Part shown: positions 1-5,922 of the stretch, one piece after another
How the letters are laid out: each line of letters begins with the position of its first letter
Position numbering within the stretch: position 1 is the first letter of the stretch
NCBI GenBank assembly: GCA_036003885.1
Contig: DASYSA010000732.1
Coordinates: forward strand, 1 to 6,301
Origin: DASYSA01 sp036003885
GTDB lineage: Bacteria; Acidobacteriota; Blastocatellia; UBA7656
DNA length: 6,301 nucleotides
Direction of reading: 5' to 3'
Translations under genes and position numbers: made by a program
Notes under the pieces: generated by a model
Databases searched by the model: none
Told to the model about the DNA's origin: nothing
What the model saw: the letters and a program-made list of their open reading frames with translations, nothing else

Positions 1-1770
1 CGCACCGCTCTCCGCATTGAGCAATCGCAAAGGGTCGCCTTCGTAACCGAAGGTCGGTTGAATGCCTACGAAGATGTTGCCGAGCTGTATGCCGAGAATG
101 AAAAGCTCGCGGCCGTTCGTATTGATGTTTCCAGGAGCCGCACCCCACTCGCGTTCTATGTCTCTCGCGTAGGGACAGATCTTCAAGTACTCATCCACGC
201 TCATTCGATACGCTGCGTTGGCCACCGTTCCATACTCGCTCGAGTTGCCCTCGAGTAGCTGCAAACGAAGGTGATCGGCGTTCTCGGGAACCTCAACCGA
301 ATAGCCTTCGGACTTCAGCCGATTGAGGATCTCCCACACGCTCGGAAAAACATCCAGATCTGCAGCGGTGCCTATGTTTCCTTTGTTGGGCGGAAAGCAA
401 AACATGAGAAGGGCAAGTCTCACATCTTCGCGAGAGGCGCTCTGCAATCTGTGCCATCTTGCCAGCCTCCGGGCAATTCGGCGGCAACGATCTTCAATTG
501 GCTCAGGCTGATTTCCCTGTTGGGGCATGCCTCCGAAGATGAACGGTTCGGTCGCGCCATCGATTTCCGGAATCGCAACTTGCATTGCGGCTTGAACCGG
601 ATTCAAACCCAACCGGTTCTGCTGCCAGTTCTCAATCGTCTGAAAATCGAGAGACACCATCGAACGAAAAGGCACATTCAAATCGCCCAGGAACTCAGTT
701 GCCGCCTCGCTGTCATTCATGGCCGGCCCGCCGACAAAGCTGAATCCGGTCAGCGAAACGATCTGGCTGACTCGGGCGCTCGCTCCTTGCCCTCTCTTCT
801 CATTTACGAAGAACGCGCGACAGGCATCGCGGTTATCCATGAAGGTCGAGATCGCCGGTACCACCGCCAGTCCTTCGCTCTCAATGGCTCGAATAAGCCT
901 GTCGTAGTGCTGTTTTGCATCACTGACAATCTGCGGGCGCATTAGAAGCAATCCAATCGTTCGCCCCGGCTCGAGACTCTGCTTGTGCGTCTGCTCGTAC
1001 CATCTCTCATATTTGTCGAAGGTCTCGAACAGGTGGCGGGCGTCCGGATGGTAAGCCCCAACCGTGGGCAGGGCTTCGGCGGATTCAATTCGCTTAATTC
1101 GAGTTTCAGTGGCGGCGTAGTGCTTGATCGCGTAGAGCAGCATCGAGCGAATGTTTTTGGGTGTCGGCTGCAGAAAGTAGCAAAACAGATTCAGGTAGTT
1201 CTTGACGTCGCGGAACCGCCCCGCGCTCGGGATGAACCTGAGTACCGATGGGAGCCGGCCGATCAGTTTCAAATACTGGCCGTGTCCCGCGCGTTTGTTG
1301 CCATTCTGCGTGCCGTTGGAGGCTTCGCTGCCGCGGTTTCGGCCTTTGAAGTAGTCGGCCATCCAGGATCCCGCCTTGCGAACCAGGTTGTGACTTGCTG
1401 CCTCCCTTCCCTGTTCGCTTACGGTCCGCTGCTTCATCAACGTGGAGAAGTCGAGCTTGCCCATTCGCGTTCTTCGCATCAGCGCGGGCATGCAGTTGAA
1501 AGCTATAACGGCATGAAGCTGCGAACCCACCCGATCGAGCGTAGCGCCGATCCGGGCAGCGTTCTCGTCGTCGGTTACGTGAATAATGAAGAGGACTGCA
1601 GACTCGGCTATGTTGCGCTCGGCCGTTTGCCACTCGTCAGCGGCGAGCGAGACTCCGCAGTTATGAGCCGCGACTTGTATGTCGAGACCGTAGCGGGAGT
1701 TGATCTCTGCCTCCGCCTTTCTGAGCGGGGCGAGCAGGCTGGTGCCCACATACAAGACCGTGATCTTCAC
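1..1770 (-). CDS. bchH: Magnesium chelatase subunit H, N-terminal half (separate gene, runs off left edge)
   Basis: This gene encodes the N-terminal part of the porphyrin-binding subunit of Mg-chelatase. I translated the frame by hand: 590 codons without a stop from a GTG at 1770 to the window edge. Residues 1 to about 165 resemble the BchH/ChlH-specific N-terminal domain (DUF3479), which argues against CobN. Family blocks follow: LRFIPSAGRFRDVKNYL (about 177-193), TIGLLLMRPQ (271-280), SLTGFSFVGGPAMND (339-353), MQVAIPEIDGATEPF (396-410), FPPNKGNIGTAA (459-470) and GNIFVGIQPTFGYEGDPLRL (564-583). The GTG overlaps the TGA of the upstream C-half gene (GTGA), and AAGGGG lies 7 bases before it, so translation is probably coupled. 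The visible part ends just before the usual HxGTHGxxE region. The gene could stop about 150 residues further on as a half-protein or, less likely, continue as a full-length BchH. The family assignment is firm; the full length is unknown. Confidence 0.94.
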   Translation of the reverse strand, partial: MKITVLYVGTSLLAPLRKAEAEINSRYGLDIQVAAHNCGVSLAADEWQTAERNIAESAVLFIIHVTDDENAARIGATLDRVGSQLHAVIAFNCMPALMRRTRMGKLDFSTLMKQRTVSEQGREAASHNLVRKAGSWMADYFKGRNRGSEASNGTQNGNKRAGHGQYLKLIGRLPSVLRFIPSAGRFRDVKNYLNLFCYFLQPTPKNIRSMLLYAIKHYAATETRIKRIESAEALPTVGAYHPDARHLFETFDKYERWYEQTHKQSLEPGRTIGLLLMRPQIVSDAKQHYDRLIRAIESEGLAVVPAISTFMDNRDACRAFFVNEKRGQGASARVSQIVSLTGFSFVGGPAMNDSEAATEFLGDLNVPFRSMVSLDFQTIENWQQNRLGLNPVQAAMQVAIPEIDGATEPFIFGGMPQQGNQPEPIEDRCRRIARRLARWHRLQSASREDVRLALLMFCFPPNKGNIGTAADLDVFPSVWEILNRLKSEGYSVEVPENADHLRLQLLEGNSSEYGTVANAAYRMSVDEYLKICPYARDIEREWGAAPGNINTNGRELFILGIQLGNIFVGIQPTFGYEGDPLRLLNAESGA

Positions 1771-3515
1771 CGAGTAACCCCTTCGAGCTGGTCTTCAAGC
1801 CCGCTGAATGCATCCTGCAACCGATCCAGCACCGGCTGCTCCGCGCGCCAGAAGCCGCGCCCCGACGCCTCGAGTAATCGCCCCACCAACGTTCGCGCCG
1901 AATGCGGATTCAGACTGCGCAAGCGCGCCAGCATTGCCTCATCAAGCACAAAGGTCTCGGCCATCTGGTCATAGACCCAGTCATCAACCGCATCCGCAGT
2001 CGCAGACCAGCCGAACGTGTTGGTCACCTGATGTTCGATCTCAGCAACTCCGCTGAACCCGTGACCCAGCATCCCCTCGTACCATTTCGGATTCAGAGTT
2101 TTGGTTCGGGCCTCCAGTTTGATCGTCTCTTCGAGCGTTCGCACTTTGGCGCCAGGCGAAAGAGTATCAGACAGGAATACTCGCGGCCGCGTTCCTGCAC
2201 GCTTCTCAACCGCGCGCGTGATTCCGCCCAGATACTCGAAGTAGTGATCGACGTCGATGATGCCCACCTCTGTGGTGTCGATGTTCTGGTAGGTCACTTC
2301 GACTCGCGAGAGAGCGCTCTCATACAGTTTGCGCGCCTCGCGGCCATCGAAACTGCGGCCGTTTGAGTCACGCCCATAAGCGAAACACTTACGAGTTACA
2401 AACAGATCCCCAAGCTCTTCAGTCTCCTCCCACTGGCTCTCGAGAACCATGAAGTTCACATTGGCGCCGTAGTTTCCCGCCGCGTTTGAGAAGACTCGCA
2501 CTACTGCTTCGTCGAACGAAGAGCCGCCCTTCATCTGCAGGTCGACATGCCGTTTTACGAAGTTTAGATCACCCGGCTCATCCAATTCGGCTACTCTCCG
2601 CACCGCCCGGTCTAAGAGGCCCATCGTGGTGCCAAAGAGATCGCGGAAGATTCCGGACACTGTCATCACAATGTCGATGCGTGGCCGCTCGAGCTGGTCG
2701 AGCGGGATCACGTCGACATCGGTCGCGCGGTTGAGCGAATCGCGGCGCGGTTTGACTCCCAGAAGCCACAGCGCCTGGGCGACCGCTTCCCCTTCGGTCT
2801 TGATGTTATCGATGCCCCACAGCACCATCGCGATCGTTTCCGGGTAGCGGCCCGTCTCTTTCAAGTGTCGGTCCAGCAAGGCCGCCGCGACCGGTTCAGC
2901 GCGCCTCAGCGCAAGGGGTGAAGGCACCACGTAAGGGTTAACCGCATGAGTGTTGCGTCCGGTGGGAAGGATCATGGGATTCTGAACGATGTCCGCGCCA
3001 GGTCCCGGAGCGATGTACTGGCTACTCAAACCCCGCATCAATCCTTCGAGTTCATCATTGGTTTGAAGTTGTCGTCGAAGCCGCGCCAGAAAAAGGAATA
3101 CCTTCCTTGAGTCCTCGAGCGGCACAAAGGCGCGGTGCAGGAGCAGTGCGCTCGCCTTCTCGACGGCCGCTTCGTCAGACGTAGATACGAATAGCCCGAT
3201 GGCTTCTCCGAGTATCGCCTCAACTCGTTCGCGCTCGAGCATTTGCTGTTGGGAACCCGCGCATTCGTTCAGCAGGACTGAATAGAGAGGGAGGTCGAGA
3301 CCCTCGGCAATCAGATCGGTTAAGGCTCGAAGGCCAAGTTCTGGTCTGTCGAACGACGCGACCATTCTCAGCAAGTCGGCCAACTCTCGATGGCCGGATG
3401 GCCGCCCAAAGATGTGAAGTCCTGTGGGAATCAGCCGTTGTTCGATTTCCAGCACGCGCTCGTATAATTCCAGTACACGCTGGTCGCGATCGTTTGTAGA
3501 TAGTTCATCGGTCAT
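1767..3515 (-). CDS. bchH: Magnesium chelatase subunit H, C-terminal half (separate gene)
   Basis: This complete 582-residue protein corresponds only to the C-terminal part of BchH/ChlH (CobN/Mg-chelatase family). It opens with a short polar leader and then the family segment LYERVLEIEQRLIPTGLHIF (17-36), which in ordinary BchH lies well past the middle. Conserved blocks follow in the normal order: LPTGRNTHAVNPY (183-195), LWGIDNIKTEGEAVAQAL (232-249), RPRIDIVMTVSGIFRDLF (277-294), RVFSNAAGNYGANVN (340-354), YLGGITRAV (428-436), LNPKWYEGMLGHGF (474-487), VTNTFGWSATADAVDDWVY (497-515) and ETFVLDEAM (520-528). The C-terminus looks complete. ATG at 3515 is the only good start: a TAA lies five codons upstream in frame, and no clear Shine-Dalgarno is seen. 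It begins 33 bases after the small gene and ends inside the start of the N-half gene. It must pair with an N-half to make a working porphyrin-binding subunit. The intact frame and conserved residues argue against decay. Confidence 0.95.
   Translation of the reverse strand: MTDELSTNDRDQRVLELYERVLEIEQRLIPTGLHIFGRPSGHRELADLLRMVASFDRPELGLRALTDLIAEGLDLPLYSVLLNECAGSQQQMLERERVEAILGEAIGLFVSTSDEAAVEKASALLLHRAFVPLEDSRKVFLFLARLRRQLQTNDELEGLMRGLSSQYIAPGPGADIVQNPMILPTGRNTHAVNPYVVPSPLALRRAEPVAAALLDRHLKETGRYPETIAMVLWGIDNIKTEGEAVAQALWLLGVKPRRDSLNRATDVDVIPLDQLERPRIDIVMTVSGIFRDLFGTTMGLLDRAVRRVAELDEPGDLNFVKRHVDLQMKGGSSFDEAVVRVFSNAAGNYGANVNFMVLESQWEETEELGDLFVTRKCFAYGRDSNGRSFDGREARKLYESALSRVEVTYQNIDTTEVGIIDVDHYFEYLGGITRAVEKRAGTRPRVFLSDTLSPGAKVRTLEETIKLEARTKTLNPKWYEGMLGHGFSGVAEIEHQVTNTFGWSATADAVDDWVYDQMAETFVLDEAMLARLRSLNPHSARTLVGRLLEASGRGFWRAEQPVLDRLQDAFSGLEDQLEGVTR
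1778..1783 (-). promoter_or_regulatory. Probable ribosome binding site for the BchH N-half
   Basis: AAGGGG on the minus strand lies 7 bases before the GTG at 1770, inside the last codons of the C-half gene. With the GTGA stop/start overlap it supports this GTG as the true start and suggests translational coupling of the two BchH halves. Confidence 0.5.
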
Positions 3516-3548
3516 TTGCAGTACTTTTTAAGCAAAGGGTACGGCGTT

Positions 3549-3947
3549 TCACCAAGTCTTCTTGCGTTGCAACGCACGCGGAGTTTCCTGGGCCTTGACC
3601 GGTGCCGGGCTTTTGTCTTTTTGCTGCTGCTCCCATGCCAGGCGGACATCTTCTGTCCAGTCCTCGAACCGAGCTTCGGGAGAAAGGTAACCGACAAAGT
3701 TCGGAAACTCATCTACGAATAGAACGGACTTGCCATCCGCGACCAGCCCAATAACGGCTGGACGCGCCGGAGGTTCGCCTGACTTGCCGGGTGCTTCCAC
3801 AACCAGGGCCCATCCCACGAGGGTGTCGGCCCACGGTTCGCCGTCTTCTTCGTCGAAGAATATGGCGGAGTAGCCCGGGGAAGGAATTATCTGCCGTATC
3901 TCACGGTCGAAGACCGGGTCGACAGCATCAGAGGAGGACGTTGACAT
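3549..3947 (-). CDS. Small protein of unknown function between bchD and the bchH halves
   Basis: I do not recognise this 132-residue protein. It has no signal peptide, membrane segment, cysteine or metal-binding motif that I can see, so it is probably cytosolic. Residues 1-13 are Ser/Asp-rich. The middle looks like a small folded domain, with an acidic stretch FFDEEDGEPWADTL (30-43) and hydrophobic strands VGWALVVEAPG (44-54) and PAVIGLVADGKSVLFVDEF (63-81). The C-terminal 30 residues are polar and basic (QQQKDK ... QRKKTW). The ATG at 3947 is chosen because AGGAG sits at good spacing before it. A GTG at 3962, overlapping the bchD stop as GTGA, would add five residues (MKGDK). Its place inside a chelatase operon suggests an accessory or regulatory role with BchD or BchH, but that is inference. 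It does not resemble Gun4 or BchJ as far as I can judge. Confidence 0.78.
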   Translation of the reverse strand: MSTSSSDAVDPVFDREIRQIIPSPGYSAIFFDEEDGEPWADTLVGWALVVEAPGKSGEPPARPAVIGLVADGKSVLFVDEFPNFVGYLSPEARFEDWTEDVRLAWEQQQKDKSPAPVKAQETPRALQRKKTW

Positions 3948-3952
3948 CTTGT

Positions 3953-3957
3953 CTCCT
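3953..3957 (-). promoter_or_regulatory. Shine-Dalgarno that decides the start of the small gene
   Basis: AGGAG, within AAAGGAGA on the minus strand, lies 5 bases before the ATG at 3947. It falls downstream of the GTG at 3962, so it favours the ATG as the start. The site directly follows the bchD stop codon. Confidence 0.65.
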
Positions 3958-3958
3958 T

Positions 3959-5794
3959 TCACAGGCTCGTGACTGCCTCATAGATCGTGCTCTCATTCGC
4001 GCGCGGAAGGTAAAGGTAACGCCCGCCAAGCAAATCAGCAAGCGCGCGCCCTTCTCCCCCGCCGACAAACCTTGATTTTGTATCGACCACAACTGAGGCC
4101 ACGCCCTCCCGCTCCAGCGCGGCCCCGATCTCGCGCAATTCGTCGGAAATCAATTTGTCTCTTGCGATCGGCTCGCTTTGGTTCGGCGTTCTAAGGCTCA
4201 CGTTTGCCCTTCCATCGGTAAACAGAACGAGCATAACTTCAGAGTTCTCGCGCATCCGAGCGTCTCTCGCAACGTCAAGGGCCTTAACAAGTCCGGCCGC
4301 AAGCGGCGTTGCTCCTCCCACCGGCATCTCATCAACCACGCGCTTGCCCAACTCAACGCTGCGAGTGGGTGGAAGCAGCAGATCGGCCCCATCGCCGCGT
4401 AAACCAACGAGGGAAACGCGATCACGCCGCCGGTAGGCGTTTTGCAGGAGCCGAGTGAGAGCGCCTTTAGCCTGGGCCATCCGGTTGAGCGCCATACTTC
4501 CACTCGCATCTACAACGAAGATGAACAGAGTCCCCGACCGGCGCCTGAACCTCTTGAACCGAAGGTCATCGGCGGTGATCTTCAACCCAGATCCCTCCCT
4601 TCCCTGTCGTCGCGAAGGTTGATGAGGCGCGGCAGATCTGATTGTCGCGTCGATCGCGACCTTCCCGCGACCAACCTTTTGATGAGTGCTTCCTGCGTAG
4701 CGGCCATGAGTGAGACTCGCGCTCTTACTGCGTTTGCCGGATGAGACGCGACGGCCGGAGCGAGAATTCGCGTCCAGGGCGTCTAGAGGAAGCTCAGCAT
4801 CCAGGGCCTGTATGATCAGATCCTGGATGGCGTCACCCGGCGTCTCCTTCGATTGGTTATCGTCACCAGGATCATTGCTCTCGTGCTCCATCGTTGGCGC
4901 CGGCTCTCCGGCAAGGTCCTGCGGCGGCGTTGTTGTCGCGCGAGGCAGGAGCACGAGTTGAATTGCGGTAACCAGATCATCTTCGGCTACCGCGTCGCGG
5001 CCGGCCAGGGCTGCGCCCGCCCGGGCAGCTCTTACAGCCATGATATCCGCGCGATTTCCCTCGACTCCGAGGCTGAGGGCCGCCATTGCTATCTGACGGA
5101 TGTCTTCACATGATATCCGAGTTTCATCGAGCCGATGACGGGCGTCTTCAACCAGGGCCTTGATCGCTGCCGTTTCTGTCGAGAATTGACACTCAAACGC
5201 GATCGGATCCTCCAGGAAACTGAACCCGCGAGTGGTAACCTCTGCACGGTCGTCGGCGTCGCCCATCGGCCTGCAGTCGACCAGCAGGCCGACCCGATCC
5301 CGGAGCGTGGATCCCACCTCGCCTTCCTCGGGATTGTAGGTTCCCACGAGTAAGAACATGGCTGGATGAGATTCACTCAGGCCTTCCCGTTCCACACGCA
5401 CGGTATCTGATTCCAGCGCGGCGGATATGTGGGTTATCAGCGCACCATCGAGGAGGTTAATCTCCTCGACCAGCAACACGCCGCCGTGCGCCTGGGCCAG
5501 CAATCCGAGAGAAGCCTGCCCGCGCCCGGTCGCAAGAGTGAGATCGAGGTCCAGCCCGCCGAGCAACCGATCTTCAGTTGCGTTCAGCGGCAATATCTTG
5601 AAGGGAATCTCCGAGGGGTCGCCCGTTGCGGGCAGAATAGATTTCAATGAACGAGCGAGCAGGCTCTTCCCCGACCCGGCTGGTGAGCTGATCAAGACTC
5701 CTTTCAGCATTGGGTCGACTGCAAGCAACAGAAGCGCATGCCTGGCCGCCTGGTGTCCGACTACCGCGGAAAACGGAAAAGAGTCACTTGTCAT
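3959..5794 (-). CDS. bchD: Magnesium chelatase subunit D (AAA+ / integrin I domain)
   Basis: BchD forms the platform that joins the BchI ATPase ring to BchH. This 611-residue protein is complete. An N-terminal AAA+ module (about 7-285) carries a Walker A-like SPAGSGKS (37-44), a Walker B-like VLLVEEINLLD (106-116) and a GTYNPEEGEVGSTLRDR segment (151-167) in the sensor 1 and arginine-finger region. A low-complexity linker follows: acidic and Pro-rich at about 288-320, then Ser/Arg/Gly-rich at about 343-402. The C-terminal integrin I (von Willebrand A) domain (about 420-611) has a full MIDAS set: DASGSM (429-434), T496 in GGATPL, and D527 in FTDGRA. Length is in the family range. The start codon lies inside a heptamer repeat, with an in-frame TGA two codons upstream and no Shine-Dalgarno. 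The stop overlaps a possible GTG start of the small gene. The first Walker A glycine is Ser and the Walker B Asp is Glu; degenerate sites are common in D subunits. Confidence 0.97.
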   Translation of the reverse strand: MTSDSFPFSAVVGHQAARHALLLLAVDPMLKGVLISSPAGSGKSLLARSLKSILPATGDPSEIPFKILPLNATEDRLLGGLDLDLTLATGRGQASLGLLAQAHGGVLLVEEINLLDGALITHISAALESDTVRVEREGLSESHPAMFLLVGTYNPEEGEVGSTLRDRVGLLVDCRPMGDADDRAEVTTRGFSFLEDPIAFECQFSTETAAIKALVEDARHRLDETRISCEDIRQIAMAALSLGVEGNRADIMAVRAARAGAALAGRDAVAEDDLVTAIQLVLLPRATTTPPQDLAGEPAPTMEHESNDPGDDNQSKETPGDAIQDLIIQALDAELPLDALDANSRSGRRVSSGKRSKSASLTHGRYAGSTHQKVGRGKVAIDATIRSAAPHQPSRRQGREGSGLKITADDLRFKRFRRRSGTLFIFVVDASGSMALNRMAQAKGALTRLLQNAYRRRDRVSLVGLRGDGADLLLPPTRSVELGKRVVDEMPVGGATPLAAGLVKALDVARDARMRENSEVMLVLFTDGRANVSLRTPNQSEPIARDKLISDELREIGAALEREGVASVVVDTKSRFVGGGEGRALADLLGGRYLYLPRANESTIYEAVTSL

Positions 5795-5839
5795 TTGTCA
5801 TTGGTCATTTGTCATCGGTCACTTGTCATTTGTCAATTC
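5784..5839. repeat. Heptamer tandem array, left arm
   Basis: Eight consecutive 7-bp units read on the + strand: TCACTTG, TCATTTG, TCATTGG, TCATTTG, TCATCGG, TCACTTG, TCATTTG and a degenerate TCAATTC. The phase is kept throughout. The array covers the first codons of bchD (its ATG is 5794-5792) and extends upstream of them. It resembles the short tandemly repeated heptamers (STRR) known from cyanobacterial genomes; similar intergenic arrays occur elsewhere. No function can be read from it. Confidence 0.9.
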
Positions 5840-5904
5840 TACATTGTTCATTCGCTAGCCCGCCAAGATGCAAGCATGGCCAATGACCAGTGACAAATGA
5901 CAAG
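5787..5904. repeat. Long imperfect inverted repeat between bchI and bchD
   Basis: Bases 5787-5809 and 5882-5904 are reverse complements over 23 bases with one mismatch (5801 against 5890). The intervening loop is 72 bases. A second, shorter pairing is possible: 5822-5835 matches 5891-5904 perfectly over 14 bases. In the bchI-bchD message the long stem would include the bchD start codon. It is AT-rich and has no U-tract, so it is not a typical terminator. It could be a translation or RNA-processing element, or a passive result of opposed repeat arrays. Confidence 0.75.
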
Positions 5905-5922
5905 GGACTAATGACTAATAGT
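5881..5922. repeat. Heptamer tandem array, right arm (opposite orientation)
   Basis: Six 7-bp units read on the + strand: CAATGAC, CAGTGAC, AAATGAC, AAGGGAC, TAATGAC and a degenerate TAATAGT. This is the reverse complement type of the left array. The two arrays face each other across a non-repeated spacer at about 5840-5880. The last units overlap the bchI stop codon (TAG, 5910-5908) and its final codons, so the repeat forms the C-terminal end of BchI. Confidence 0.85.

Noticed and set aside
1106..1633. A 175-codon minus-strand open frame.
   Set aside because: It lies in another frame of the bchH N-half, which carries family motifs throughout this stretch.
271..1974. Long open frames on the + strand (about 224 and 329 codons).
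   Set aside because: They lie antisense to the well-conserved bchH N-half and part of the C-half. Their translations resemble no family and have the composition expected of shadow frames in GC-rich coding DNA.
1..3515. CobN (cobaltochelatase large subunit) rather than BchH.
   Set aside because: The N-terminal domain, the LRFIPSAGRFRDVKNYL block and the C-half motifs match BchH/ChlH. The neighbours are bchI and bchD with AAA+/I-domain features of Mg-chelatase, and no cobalamin genes are seen.
1..3515. A bchH pseudogene broken by a frameshift.
   Set aside because: A frameshift would leave the N-half upstream of the C-half. Here the order is reversed, both frames are intact, and a coupled start is present.
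3549..3947. The small gene as Gun4 or BchJ, known helpers of the pathway.
   Set aside because: The length and visible residues do not match what I know of either family.
4385..4410. An RGD tripeptide (residues 466-468 of BchD) as an integrin-type ligand.
   Set aside because: It lies inside the I domain core strand region, where similar residues are structural. A lone tripeptide is weak evidence.
5840..5880. Tiny minus-strand reading frame (MLASWRASE) in the spacer between the arrays.
   Set aside because: It is nine codons with no ribosome site and no supporting signal.
5787..5904. Rho-independent terminator after bchI.
   Set aside because: The stem is AT-rich, the loop is long and no U-tract follows on the minus strand. 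The stem also overlaps the start of the next gene.
5784..5922. CRISPR array.
   Set aside because: Units are 7 bp with no spacers, and the two arrays face each other.
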